Shown piece by piece: positions 43,900 to 52,388 of a DNA stretch of 64,000 bases. Position 1 is the stretch's first letter; the number at the start of each line of letters is the position of its first letter. The notes under the pieces are model-generated. The model was not told the origin of the DNA. It saw only the letters and a list, made by a program, of their open reading frames with translations, and ran no database searches. The position numbers and the translations under genes were made by a program. The DNA comes from Pantoea trifolii (GTDB lineage: Bacteria > Pseudomonadota > Gammaproteobacteria > Enterobacterales > Enterobacteriaceae), in NCBI RefSeq assembly GCF_024506435.1, contig NZ_JANIET010000003.1, forward strand, positions 1 through 64,000. The letters run 5' to 3'.

Positions 43900-45030
43900 T
43901 TAACGCTGCGCGTTGTAAACCGGATAATCAGTAAAACCTTCACCCGTCCCGCCATACAGCGTGGCGGCATTAAGATCGTTAAATGCCCAACCGTTCGCTA
44001 TGCGTTCAGGGAGATCAGGGTTGGCGATAAATGGACGACCAAATGCAATAAGATCGGCCAACTGCTCCTCAACCATCCGGGCACCACGTTCTGCTGTGTA
44101 TCGACCGGCATAGATGATGCGTCCACTAAATTTCGCGCGGATCTCACGGCGGAACGCTTCGGGTAAGTCGGGGGCATTTTCCCAGTCGGCTTCGGCTATA
44201 GACACATAGGCAACACCGGCGTTTTCCAGGATTTTTACCGCTTCGACGTAGGTCTTATGCGGATCACTTTCAACCAGGCCGATATAGACGCGGTCTTCAT
44301 CTGTGCTTGAAAATAAAGGCGTGAAGCGGACGCCCAGACGGTCTGGCCCTATTGCATGAGTGATAGCCTGAACAATTTCATCCAGAAACCGCAGTCGATT
44401 TTCAATAGAACCGCCGTATTCATCCTTACGCTGGTTTGCATGCTCTGAAATGAACTGATTAACCAAATAACCATTCGCAGCATGGATCTCGACCCCGTCA
44501 AAACCTGCACTGATGGCATTTTTCGCCGCCTGGGCATATAAATTCACGAGGTCTTTAATTTCTGACTGGGTCAGTTCGCGAGGAATTGAAGGGGCAACCA
44601 ACGTGCCCGTACCCGGCCCTGTCTCAATAAAAGCCTTTGCTTGTTCAGCCTGAATCGCTGAAGGAGCCACGGGGGCACTTTCTTCTGGTTGCAGTGCGGA
44701 ATGAGAAACGCGTCCCACATGCCAAAGTTGTGCAAAAATAATCCCCCCTTCGGCATGGACCGCGCGGGTCACTTTTTTCCAACCCTCAATGTGTTGCTCA
44801 GTATAAATTCCCGGTGTCCAGGCATAACCTTGTCCACGAGGCTCAATCTGAGTACCTTCCGTGATCATGAAACCTGCACCCGCGCGTTGACGGTAATATT
44901 CGGCCATGAGGTCGGTGGGCACATTACCTGGTTGTTCACTTCTTTGGCGCGTCAGTGGGGGGAATACAATGCGATTTTTAAGGGTATAAGGACCAAGCTG
45001 AGTTGGCTCGAATAAGGCTTTATGATTCAT
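43900..45030 (-). CDS. nemA: Old Yellow Enzyme family reductase, NemA-like
   Basis: A 376-residue FMN reductase of the NemA family: [19 protein letters not shown] at the start, [32 protein letters not shown] with the substrate-binding His-Asn, [17 protein letters not shown], and [19 protein letters not shown]. It reduces N-ethylmaleimide-like electrophiles, quinones and nitro compounds. The start at 45030 (MNHKALF) is the usual N-terminus. It follows a DJ-1-like gene by 71 bp and precedes an SDR gene by 19 bp, and a NemR-type regulator lies upstream, so the symbol nemA is by analogy. Confidence 0.88.
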   Translation of the reverse strand: MNHKALFEPTQLGPYTLKNRIVFPPLTRQRSEQPGNVPTDLMAEYYRQRAGAGFMITEGTQIEPRGQGYAWTPGIYTEQHIEGWKKVTRAVHAEGGIIFAQLWHVGRVSHSALQPEESAPVAPSAIQAEQAKAFIETGPGTGTLVAPSIPRELTQSEIKDLVNLYAQAAKNAISAGFDGVEIHAANGYLVNQFISEHANQRKDEYGGSIENRLRFLDEIVQAITHAIGPDRLGVRFTPLFSSTDEDRVYIGLVESDPHKTYVEAVKILENAGVAYVSIAEADWENAPDLPEAFRREIRAKFSGRIIYAGRYTAERGARMVEEQLADLIAFGRPFIANPDLPERIANGWAFNDLNAATLYGGTGEGFTDYPVYNAQR

Positions 45031-45101
45031 AAGGATTTTCCATGAGTGATCATCGTAAGAGGTGACGGGTGGGCATCCTGTCACCTTCACTTCGTCAACA
45101 G

Positions 45102-45782
45102 TTATGCACCCAGCAGCTTAATCAGCTGGGCTGCTGCTGCTGCCGAGGACGTTGGGTTTTGCCCGGTGATGAGCAAGCCATCGCTGACCACATAAGAACT
45201 CCAGTCCGCCCCTTTCGAGTAAATCCCGCCTTTGGCAATCAGCTCATCTTCTACCAGGAAAGGCACAATCTGCGTCAGGCCCACGGCTTCCTCTTCGCTG
45301 TTCGTAAAACCGGTGACCTTACGGCCTTCTACCAGCGGTTTTCCCTCCGGGGTTTTGACGTGGCGCAGCACGCCAGGCGCATGGCAGACCAGAGCGACGT
45401 GTTTGTTTGCCGCCAGGAAGGCTTCGATAAGGGCGATGGAGTGTTTATCTTCGGCCAGGTCCCACAGAGGGCCGTGACCACCCGGATAAAAAACGGCGTC
45501 GTAATCAGCTTGTGAAACGCTGTCGAGGCGAACCGTTGACGCCAGGTGTGCTGTTGCTTCAGCGTCTGCCTCGAAGCGGTGGGTCTGTTCGGTCTGGAAG
45601 TCAGGCTCATTACTTTTTGGGTCTAACGGCGGGTTACCGCCTTTCGGTGAAGCCAGCGTAATTTCCGCGCCTGCGTCTTCGAAGGCGTAGTAAGGTGCGG
45701 CCAGCTCTTCCAGCCAGAAGCCGGTTTGGCGGCCGGTGTCGCCCAGCTTGTCGTGTGAGGTTAAGACCATCAGAATTTTCAT
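45102..45782 (-). CDS. DJ-1/PfpI (Hsp31-like) protein, copy 1
   Basis: A 226-residue type-1 glutamine-amidotransferase-fold protein: MKILMVLTSHDKLGDTGRQT, then ASPKGGNPPLDPKS, YPGGHGPLWDLAED and the nucleophile elbow VALVCHAPGVL with the catalytic Cys. Hsp31/DJ-1-type members act as glutathione-independent glyoxalases or deglycases on methylglyoxal. Start 45782 has AGGAG seven bases upstream. A NemR-box lies 36 bp upstream. Copy 2 (48821) is identical except for the last few residues (KLLGA here, KQLNA there). First gene of the DJ-1/OYE/SDR operon. Confidence 0.88.
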   Translation of the reverse strand: MKILMVLTSHDKLGDTGRQTGFWLEELAAPYYAFEDAGAEITLASPKGGNPPLDPKSNEPDFQTEQTHRFEADAEATAHLASTVRLDSVSQADYDAVFYPGGHGPLWDLAEDKHSIALIEAFLAANKHVALVCHAPGVLRHVKTPEGKPLVEGRKVTGFTNSEEEAVGLTQIVPFLVEDELIAKGGIYSKGADWSSYVVSDGLLITGQNPTSSAAAAAQLIKLLGA

Positions 45783-45804
45783 CATTACTCTCCTGCATTT
45801 CAAA
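45142..45804. repeat. Duplicated DJ-1 segment, copy 1
   Basis: About 663 bp that appear identical to 48861-49523, in the same orientation and 3719 bp apart. The flanks diverge sharply on the upstream side (AAAATGATAG against AAATCAATAG) and gradually on the downstream side. Confidence 0.85.
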
Positions 45805-45817
45805 ATGATAGTTGGAT

Positions 45818-45832
45818 TAGACCGGTCGTATA
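45818..45832. promoter_or_regulatory. NemR-box before DJ-1 copy 1
   Basis: TAGACCGGTCGTATA, a version of the palindrome TAGAC-N5-GTCTA with one altered base in the right half. The same palindrome is perfect at 46501, 49537 and 49687. Confidence 0.65.
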
Positions 45833-45874
45833 TTAAATGGGTACAGAAACAGCTCTATACTGAGTACCCCCTTG

Positions 45875-46480
45875 CTAGGGGGTAATATGAATAATTTTTC
45901 TTGTCGTGAGCAGCGCTGAATCAAACGGGCCAGTATTTCGAACAATCTTGACCATGACGCTTGCACCGACCCAAAGCTGGTAGAGGCTTTCTGCCACGGT
46001 GCGAGGTGTATCGTCAATAGTGAGAGACCCCTCGGCTACGCCCGTTTCTAACGCTTCCGCCAAACGCGAGATTATCCCTGAAGTGCCTGCCTCTAGCGTT
46101 AAGCGCATCGTGTCCGAAAGATCGGCAACTTCAGCGCCTAATTTCACGGCAAGGCACTTCCCTTGACACTCAGAGAACGACTGAGATTCACGCCACTGCT
46201 GCCAGTAGTTCATCAGCCGCTGAGCCATATTGAGACCTGGCTGGCCCAGTGTCCTGTCGATATCGGCGAGATAATCATCAAAATAGTGTGCCAGCATGTC
46301 TGCGCCAAAAGCTTCTTTCGAACTAAAGTAATGATAGAAAGAGCCTTTAGGCACACCAGCATCTTTGAGTATTTCGTTCAATCCGACCGCAGAAAATCCT
46401 TTACCCGCCATAATACGCTGGCCTGTCGCCAGAATATGCTCGCGGATTTCATTGCTATGTAGTTGAGTTGTCGTATTCAT
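45875..46480 (-). CDS. nemR: NemR-like TetR-family redox-sensing repressor
   Basis: A 201-residue TetR-type regulator that aligns with E. coli NemR: HTH near VGLNEILKDAGVPKGSFYHYF (in outline), followed by the sensor region GKCLAVKLGAEVADLS. Cys109 corresponds to NemR Cys106 and Lys178 (VMVKIVR) to NemR Lys175; this Cys-Lys pair forms the reversible bond by which NemR senses reactive chlorine. NemR also senses N-ethylmaleimide, quinones and methylglyoxal. A perfect TAGAC-N5-GTCTA palindrome lies 21 bp before the start, which fits autorepression. Neighbouring OYE and DJ-1 genes are the expected regulon. Confidence 0.85.
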   Translation of the reverse strand: MNTTTQLHSNEIREHILATGQRIMAGKGFSAVGLNEILKDAGVPKGSFYHYFSSKEAFGADMLAHYFDDYLADIDRTLGQPGLNMAQRLMNYWQQWRESQSFSECQGKCLAVKLGAEVADLSDTMRLTLEAGTSGIISRLAEALETGVAEGSLTIDDTPRTVAESLYQLWVGASVMVKIVRNTGPFDSALLTTRKIIHITP

Positions 46481-46500
46481 ATGTTTAATTTACCAAGAAC

Positions 46501-46515
46501 TAGACCAGTCGTCTA
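46501..46515. promoter_or_regulatory. NemR-box before the nemR-like gene
   Basis: TAGACCAGTCGTCTA, a perfect 5-bp-arm palindrome 21 bp upstream of the nemR-like start codon; it would autoregulate the repressor. Confidence 0.75.
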
Positions 46516-46549
46516 TAGGCAAGCTAAAACTATTCCATTTTGCTAGAGC

Positions 46550-46810
46550 TTATTTGTAGATTTCAGCAGTACCGTACAGATGGTTATCGCCACCGGCTGA
46601 AATAATACGGTAAGACGTTGCGCCATGTTCAGTCGCTTTCGCCGCCAGTTTGTCCTGCAGGTCGCTCAAATTGCTTCCAACAGCTGAAGCGTTGATCACT
46701 CCAATACTTTGCCCCTTCACAGGCACAGCGTTGACTTCGGTCGCGGCAAAAGTGGCAAAAGAAGCGGCAGTCAGTACGATTACAGCAAAGGCTTTAGTTA
46801 CGTTTTTCAT
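46550..46810 (-). CDS. DUF1471 (BhsA/YhcN-like) periplasmic stress protein
   Basis: An 86-residue protein with a Sec signal (KAFAVIVLTAASFATFAATE) and a DUF1471 domain ending GGDNHLYGTAEIYK. Members of this family are induced by hypochlorite, peroxide, copper or acid; one (RclB) belongs to the E. coli reactive-chlorine operon. ATG 46810 follows GAGGA. It lies upstream of the nemR-like gene on the same strand, but has no NemR-box in its own promoter region. Confidence 0.85.
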   Translation of the reverse strand: MKNVTKAFAVIVLTAASFATFAATEVNAVPVKGQSIGVINASAVGSNLSDLQDKLAAKATEHGATSYRIISAGGDNHLYGTAEIYK

Positions 46811-46953
46811 GATCATATCCTCATTAAATTATTTTTAAGCACACGTTAAGCGTGGGCAAGGGGGTATATTTTTAGGCACTGAATTCATTTTAAAAATTCG
46901 CTCAATGCCTGGGAAACGGGTATAAATGGGGACCCTGTATGTCCCTTATCGCA

Positions 46954-47775
46954 TTACTCTTCAATGAATCGCAGCAGGTCTTCATTAATCGTCCCGGCTT
47001 GGGTGATTGTCATCCCGTGGCCAAATCCTGCATAGACCTTGAGCTGCGCATCTTTGACAAGTTGCGCGGACAGAATGGCAGAGTCGGCCAGCGGAACGAT
47101 CTGATCGTCATCACCATGCATGATCAGGGTTGGCACATCGATTTTCTTAAGGTCATCAGTGAAATCAACCTCTGAGAACTGTTTGATACAGTCATATTGA
47201 CCTTTGATCCCACCCCGCATGCCCTGAAGCCAGAAGCTTTCTCTCACACCATCAGAAGGCGTCTCTGACGAACGGTTATAGTTAAAAAACGGCGTGGTCA
47301 AATCCTTGTAGAACTGAGAACGGTCTTTTTCGACCGCAGCACGGATGCCATCAAACACTTCCATAGGCAGACCGCCAGGATTTTTCTCACTTTGCAGCAT
47401 AACGGGAGGTACTGCGCCGATAAGTACTGCTTTGCTGACGCGCGCCGAGCCATACGTACCGATATAGCGTGCGACTTCACCACCGCCGGTCGAATGTCCA
47501 ACCAGAACAACGTCTTTGAGATCTAACTGCTCGATGAGTGATGATAAATCTTCAGCGTAGGTATCCATATCATTGCCGTCCCACGTCTGACTCGAGTTGC
47601 CATGGCTGCGGCGGTCGTGAGCGATGACACGGAACCCCTGCTGACCGAAGAACAACATTTGCGCGTCCCATGCATCACTTGATAATGGCCAGCCGTGGGA
47701 GAAAATAATGGTTTGTCCCTTGCCAAAGTCTTTATATGCAATCTTAGAACCGTCTTTCACCTGAATAGTTTTCAT
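46954..47775 (-). CDS. Alpha/beta hydrolase, cofactor-free haloperoxidase-like
   Basis: A 273-residue alpha/beta hydrolase of the non-heme chloroperoxidase/esterase group. [12 protein letters not shown] near residue 26 is the oxyanion loop, [13 protein letters not shown] the nucleophile elbow, [11 protein letters not shown] carries the acid and [10 protein letters not shown] the His. Members are perhydrolases or aryl esterases; many are found with oxidative-stress genes. It is a single gene, with the start at 47775 ([18 protein letters not shown]). Confidence 0.87.
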   Translation of the reverse strand: MKTIQVKDGSKIAYKDFGKGQTIIFSHGWPLSSDAWDAQMLFFGQQGFRVIAHDRRSHGNSSQTWDGNDMDTYAEDLSSLIEQLDLKDVVLVGHSTGGGEVARYIGTYGSARVSKAVLIGAVPPVMLQSEKNPGGLPMEVFDGIRAAVEKDRSQFYKDLTTPFFNYNRSSETPSDGVRESFWLQGMRGGIKGQYDCIKQFSEVDFTDDLKKIDVPTLIMHGDDDQIVPLADSAILSAQLVKDAQLKVYAGFGHGMTITQAGTINEDLLRFIEE

Positions 47776-47865
47776 TTCTTTATTCTCTTTTCTGTTGGCG
47801 ACGCCTCATGGGCGGCGCATTTGATTTAAAAGTATTTTTCTTCGTATATTGATTTTTACACTGGG

Positions 47866-47886
47866 CAGTCATTGAAAGAATGACTG
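47866..47886 (-). terminator. Hairpin after secreted hydrolase gene
   Basis: Perfect 8-bp stem CAGTCATT / AATGACTG with a 5-nt loop, 25 bp past the stop at 47911 on the minus strand. No strong T-run. Confidence 0.45.
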
Positions 47887-47910
47887 GCCTAGAAAGCATT
47901 TAACTGATGT

Positions 47911-48666
47911 TTACTGAGATAAGCTTTGTGCCGCTTTTTCGATCACCGCCGCAATTTTTTCTGGCTGTGATGCGTAAATGGCATGGTTGCCTTTCAATTC
48001 AGTGACGGTGCTGTGCGCACGTTTAGCCATGAAGCGCTCCAGTTCTGGATTAATAGCACGATCCTGCGTCGCCACGACGGCCCAGCTAGGCTTCGTTTTC
48101 CATGCCGGAACGCCTGCCGGGGCAGTGAATGCTGCTACTGCAGGCATGAGTTGAGATTGCGCCAACAGATTTGTTTCTTTGACGGGCAAGTCAGCGGCAA
48201 AGTCCGCGTGGAAATTTTCAGGTTTGATATAAAGGAAGTGATCTGGCGTTTCAGTAATTGACTGAGCAGCCGGCGGATACTTTTTGGCCAGACTCAGCAA
48301 TGAATCACCTTGCTCCGGCTGGAACGCTGCGATGTAAACCAGACCTGCAACAGAGGGGTCATTTCCCGCGTCACTGATGATCATTCCGGCGTAGCTATGG
48401 CCAACCAGCAGTGATTTACCACTTTGTAATGCCAGAACGCGTCGAGTCGCAGCGACATCATCAGCCAGCGAGGTTTGCGGCTCCTGAACAATCGACACTT
48501 TGTAGCCAGCTTTATTCAGAATGCGAGCCACCGGATCCCAACCTGAGCCATCAACAAAAGCACCATGTACCAGAACGATGTTTTTTACCGGCGCAGCCAT
48601 TGAAGACTGAGCATAAACAGACAGAACCAGGCTTAAAGCCAGAGTAGTAAACGATTTTTTAAACAT
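47911..48666 (-). CDS. Secreted alpha/beta hydrolase
   Basis: A 251-residue hydrolase with a signal peptide (TLALSLVLSVYAQSSMAAP). LVHGAFVDGSGWDPVARIL, LLVGHSYAGMIISDAG with the catalytic Ser, and NHAIYASQPEKIA with the His place it in the MES/salicylate-esterase-like group of alpha/beta hydrolases. It probably acts in the periplasm on a small ester. Start 48666 has a weak AAGGAAA-type ribosome site. It is between the haloperoxidase-like gene and DJ-1 copy 2. Confidence 0.83.
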   Translation of the reverse strand: MFKKSFTTLALSLVLSVYAQSSMAAPVKNIVLVHGAFVDGSGWDPVARILNKAGYKVSIVQEPQTSLADDVAATRRVLALQSGKSLLVGHSYAGMIISDAGNDPSVAGLVYIAAFQPEQGDSLLSLAKKYPPAAQSITETPDHFLYIKPENFHADFAADLPVKETNLLAQSQLMPAVAAFTAPAGVPAWKTKPSWAVVATQDRAINPELERFMAKRAHSTVTELKGNHAIYASQPEKIAAVIEKAAQSLSQ

Positions 48667-48820
48667 GATTAATTTCCTTCAATTGTCATTTTTTAAGTTA
48701 ATACCCTGACATCATGGCTCCCTGCCTTACAGGCCAGCGGACGGACATTCAGGTGTGTAATGTTGTCTAGATTTGCTGTGTGGGGGTGCTTAAAGAGCTG
48801 CTTACCCACGTGATTAACCG

Positions 48821-49501
48821 TTATGCATTAAGCTGCTTAATTAGCTGGGCTGCTGCCGCCGCCGAGGACGTTGGGTTTTGCCCGGTGATGAGCAAGCCAT
48901 CGCTGACCACATAAGAACTCCAGTCCGCCCCTTTCGAGTAAATCCCGCCTTTGGCAATCAGCTCATCTTCTACCAGGAAAGGCACAATCTGCGTCAGGCC
49001 CACGGCTTCCTCTTCGCTGTTCGTAAAACCGGTGACCTTACGGCCTTCTACCAGCGGTTTTCCCTCCGGGGTTTTGACGTGGCGCAGCACGCCAGGCGCA
49101 TGGCAGACCAGAGCGACGTGTTTGTTTGCCGCCAGGAAGGCTTCGATAAGGGCGATGGAGTGTTTATCTTCGGCCAGGTCCCACAGAGGGCCGTGACCAC
49201 CCGGATAAAAAACGGCGTCGTAATCAGCTTGTGAAACGCTGTCGAGGCGAACCGTTGACGCCAGGTGTGCTGTTGCTTCAGCGTCTGCCTCGAAGCGGTG
49301 GGTCTGTTCGGTCTGGAAGTCAGGCTCATTACTTTTTGGGTCTAACGGCGGGTTACCGCCTTTCGGTGAAGCCAGCGTAATTTCCGCGCCTGCGTCTTCG
49401 AAGGCGTAGTAAGGTGCGGCCAGCTCTTCCAGCCAGAAGCCGGTTTGGCGGCCGGTGTCGCCCAGCTTGTCGTGTGAGGTTAAGACCATCAGAATTTTCA
49501 T
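48821..49501 (-). CDS. DJ-1/PfpI (Hsp31-like) protein, copy 2
   Basis: A 226-residue protein, the same as copy 1 (45102) except for the C-terminal residues (KQLNA here). The catalytic Cys of VALVCHAPGVL and all other motifs are kept. A perfect NemR-box lies 36 bp upstream and another one 186 bp upstream. Both copies are therefore likely to be induced together, raising dosage of the enzyme. The low divergence shows a recent duplication or gene conversion. Confidence 0.88.
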   Translation of the reverse strand: MKILMVLTSHDKLGDTGRQTGFWLEELAAPYYAFEDAGAEITLASPKGGNPPLDPKSNEPDFQTEQTHRFEADAEATAHLASTVRLDSVSQADYDAVFYPGGHGPLWDLAEDKHSIALIEAFLAANKHVALVCHAPGVLRHVKTPEGKPLVEGRKVTGFTNSEEEAVGLTQIVPFLVEDELIAKGGIYSKGADWSSYVVSDGLLITGQNPTSSAAAAAQLIKQLNA

Positions 49502-49523
49502 CATTACTCTCCTGCATTTCAAA
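48861..49523. repeat. Duplicated DJ-1 segment, copy 2
   Basis: Partner of 45142-45804; the two appear identical over about 663 bp in direct orientation, so they could recombine and delete the 3.7 kb in between. Confidence 0.85.
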
Positions 49524-49536
49524 TCAATAGCTGAAT

Positions 49537-49551
49537 TAGACCAGTCGTCTA
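49537..49551. promoter_or_regulatory. NemR-box before DJ-1 copy 2
   Basis: TAGACCAGTCGTCTA, identical to the box at 46501 and placed 36 bp upstream of the DJ-1 copy 2 start, the same spacing as in copy 1. Confidence 0.75.
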
Positions 49552-49686
49552 ATGCGTTCTTAAATAAAAATGTGTTTACCCGTGCCTACTATTCCGGCCA
49601 ACTCTGCGTGCTGTTTCATTCTACCGGAACGGCTGTCGTGCTATGTCGCCTGGTCGCCGTTGCCATGTGTGTAAGCTAACTCATAA

Positions 49687-49701
49687 TAGACTGGTCGTCT
49701 A
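49687..49701. promoter_or_regulatory. Second upstream NemR-box
   Basis: TAGACTGGTCGTCTA, a perfect-arm palindrome 136 bp beyond the previous box, in the otherwise empty gap 49552-49832. It may be a distal operator or a relic of another NemR-controlled gene. Confidence 0.6.
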
Positions 49702-49832
49702 CAGATAATTAATAAAACTCTTCATCTTTTTCATCTCAGGACACTTTGTCATAGCGGATGCCTGTCACGATGAAGTAAGCCACAAATTTTAAAGCTTATT
49801 CAACTGCGTCCTTTTACTTATCGATGATGCAC

Positions 49833-51248
49833 TTAGTCAACTTTCTTTGCCCAAACTGCCTGAGCATTTGTGAATTCACGCAGGCCAAAGTGGGAGAGCT
49901 CGCGACCATACCCACTCTTTTTCACCCCGCCAACCGGGATGCGTGCATTCGTGGCAGAAAATCCGTTGATGAATACGCCTCCTGTTTCTAAGCGCCGCGC
50001 GATTCGCTGGGCACGAGAAACATCACTGGTCCAAAGGTTGCCCCCTAAGCCGTAATCGCTGATATTTGCCAGCTCAATGGCATGCTCAACGTCATCTGCG
50101 ACAGTAATAGTTGCTACAGGGCCGAAGGTTTCCTCATCAAATGCAGCCATTCCCGGACCGACTTCACCCAATACGGTAGGCTCATAGAAGTTGCCAGGGC
50201 CCGCGATTTTATTCCCCCCAAGAAGACGTGTCGCGCCGGCTGCGAGAGTTCGTTCTACTTGATGATGTAATTCTTCACGCAAATCTTTTCGCGCCATGGG
50301 CCCGATCCTATTTTGCGGGTCCAGCGGATCGCCAACCTTCAACTGTCTGACGGCCGCGATGAATTTTTGTGTAAATTCCTCCGCGATGGGTTTTTCCAAA
50401 ATAAACCGTTTCGCGGCTAAGCACACCTGGCCCGCATTTTGGAATCGCGCTTCAACACCCGCTGTAACAGCCAAATCAATATTGGCGTCAGCGAGCACGA
50501 TAAATGCGTCTGATCCACCCAGCTCAAGCAAGCTTTTTTTCAATGCTTTGCCTGCAATCGCCGATACGGAAGACCCCGCCCGCATACTCCCCGTCAGTGT
50601 CACTGCGGCAATGCGATCATCCTCAATCACCTCTGCAACAGTTTCGTTATCAGCAATAAGATTGGCGAATAAACCTTTAGGGAAGCCTGCACTCTCATAA
50701 GCATCCTGCAAAGCATAGGCAGAGCCCATCACATTGGGCGCGTGCTTGAGGATAAAACCGTTACCCGACAGCATAATCGGGCCCGAAGCGCGAATGACCT
50801 GCCATAAAGGGAAGTTCCAGGGCATGACGGCCAAAATAGATCCAATCGGCAGATAGGAGACATGTACCTGATCGTCATTTTCGACAGAAACAGGCTCATC
50901 TGCGAGGATTGCCGGGCCATTGCTGGCAATCCAATCAATAGTCACTGCACACTTCTCAACTTCAGCGCGGGCAGCAGCGAGGGTTTTTCCCATTTCAGCG
51001 GTGATGATCCCTGCCAAAATTTCTGAACGCTCGCGCAGAATCGCGGATAAACGACGATAAGCTTCTACGCGTTTCGACATGGGAGTAGCACGCCAAAGGC
51101 GAAAAGCCGCGTTATTATCCGCCAGCATACCTTCTACTTCGTCTGCAGTTTGGAATGCATAAGTCGCGATCAACTCGTCCGTCGCAGGATTACGCGAGGT
51201 CGCGACATCAAGAGAAAGCGTATTCTGTGTGACAGGTTGGGATGACAT
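49833..51248 (-). CDS. NAD(P)-dependent aldehyde dehydrogenase (succinate-semialdehyde dehydrogenase type)
   Basis: A 471-residue ALDH. MPWNFPLWQVIRASGPIML is the cofactor/oxyanion region, LELGGSDAFIVL holds the general-base Glu and NAGQVCLAAKRFI the catalytic Cys; the C-terminus has EETFGPVATI and NISDYGLGGNLWTSD. The subfamily includes Sad/GabD-like enzymes. It oxidises an aldehyde to the acid, completing aldehyde detoxification on the island. It lies 99 bp downstream of the XRE/MmyB regulator gene on the same strand, which may control it. Confidence 0.87.
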   Translation of the reverse strand: MSSQPVTQNTLSLDVATSRNPATDELIATYAFQTADEVEGMLADNNAAFRLWRATPMSKRVEAYRRLSAILRERSEILAGIITAEMGKTLAAARAEVEKCAVTIDWIASNGPAILADEPVSVENDDQVHVSYLPIGSILAVMPWNFPLWQVIRASGPIMLSGNGFILKHAPNVMGSAYALQDAYESAGFPKGLFANLIADNETVAEVIEDDRIAAVTLTGSMRAGSSVSAIAGKALKKSLLELGGSDAFIVLADANIDLAVTAGVEARFQNAGQVCLAAKRFILEKPIAEEFTQKFIAAVRQLKVGDPLDPQNRIGPMARKDLREELHHQVERTLAAGATRLLGGNKIAGPGNFYEPTVLGEVGPGMAAFDEETFGPVATITVADDVEHAIELANISDYGLGGNLWTSDVSRAQRIARRLETGGVFINGFSATNARIPVGGVKKSGYGRELSHFGLREFTNAQAVWAKKVD

Positions 51249-51347
51249 AGTTTTTGCCTCATAAACGGTTTAAGAGAAGCACGTTGTGTGCTTCGATAAA
51301 ATCCAGTTTAGGCAGGTCGAATCATCCCTGGAAGGCGTCTTGTTATC

Positions 51348-52160
51348 CTATGACTGGGAGTCACAGGCAACGTGCCGGGGAATATAGGTCACCAGAGAGA
51401 GGTCGGGTCTCCCCTCTGGCGTGAGTGCAACGTAGGTAAATTCTATATGCCCAGAAGTGGGATGCAAAAGCCGCTTGCTCCCCTCTCCCATGCCTTTCAC
51501 TTCCGTATCCAGCCACCACTCCTTGAATTCCGGGCTTTTTTCAGAAAGTTCTTCAATGAGATGGTCAAAAGGCTTTTTGTCCTGAGCATGGGCGCGTGAC
51601 GCGCGGAAAACGGAGATCATCCCTCGGGCCATCAGCTCCCAATCCAGGATCTGCGTGCGATATGGACGATATAGAAACAGCAGTCGCAACGTATTACGCT
51701 CATGAGGTTCCAGCGATCCATAATCGATGAACAAATCAGCAATAGCATCATTCCAGGCGAGAATATCAAGTCGGGCATTTCTCACATATGCCGGAATGGG
51801 ATCGATAGCGCGCACTAAACTTTTCAGGCCATCACTCACACCATCCGCGAGGGGATGGGGTACCGGCTCTTCGCGCGGTGAAAGAGCAAAAAGATGGGAT
51901 GATTCAATTCTGTTCAGTTTAAGAACTTTGGCTATACGCTGGAGTGCATCTGCCGAAGGTTTAATCTCTCTCCCCTGCTCAAGCCAGGTATACCAGCTCA
52001 CACTGACTCCAGCCAGGACGGCGACTTCCTCACGACGTAAACCGGGTGTACGGCGAGCACCCTGTTGCATGCCGAAGTCCTGAGGATTAAGTCGTGCGCG
52101 CCGGCTTACTAAGAAAGCACCAAGTTCACGACGCTGCTCTGACGTGGTTTTTTTAACCAT
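51348..52160 (-). CDS. XRE/MmyB-type transcriptional regulator
   Basis: A 270-residue regulator with an N-terminal XRE HTH (LRREEVAVLAGVSVSWYTWL) and a C-terminal MmyB-like PAS-type ligand-binding domain (AYVRNARLDILAWNDAIADL; ends with VTYIPRHVAC). The start at 52160 (MVKKTTSEQ) is preferred to one at 52205. The family frequently sits next to short-chain dehydrogenases or aldehyde dehydrogenases; here the ALDH gene follows directly. The ligand is unknown, fatty-acid-like molecules having been proposed for the MmyB fold. Confidence 0.85.
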   Translation of the reverse strand: MVKKTTSEQRRELGAFLVSRRARLNPQDFGMQQGARRTPGLRREEVAVLAGVSVSWYTWLEQGREIKPSADALQRIAKVLKLNRIESSHLFALSPREEPVPHPLADGVSDGLKSLVRAIDPIPAYVRNARLDILAWNDAIADLFIDYGSLEPHERNTLRLLFLYRPYRTQILDWELMARGMISVFRASRAHAQDKKPFDHLIEELSEKSPEFKEWWLDTEVKGMGEGSKRLLHPTSGHIEFTYVALTPEGRPDLSLVTYIPRHVACDSQS

Positions 52161-52280
52161 AATAGTCTGCCTGTAAATTTGTCTCTTTGGCCAACGCTTC
52201 ATCAAGATGCGGATGAATTTCTTATTTTTTCATCTGAACCCTATGCTCAAGGTACAATTTATGCAAAAAATCCTTCATTT

Positions 52281-52305
52281 CCGTGGCTAACATTGGTAGC
52301 CACGG
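52281..52305 (-). terminator. Hairpin between hydrolase and XRE genes
   Basis: Perfect 9-bp stem CCGTGGCTA / TAGCCACGG, 7-nt loop, about 85 bp past the hydrolase stop on the minus strand. It also marks the boundary where the DNA becomes visibly richer in G+C. Confidence 0.5.
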
Positions 52306-52388
52306 GAGTAGAGAACTGTATCCGACTGAAATTGCCTTTCTATCAAAGAGGCAAGAATGCATTGGTACTTCATCTTTCTATATTCGCG

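Noticed and set aside
49455..49679. 74-codon plus-strand frame covering the DJ-1 copy 2 promoter
   Set aside because: It starts antisense inside the DJ-1 gene and crosses the NemR-box; no support as a coding region.
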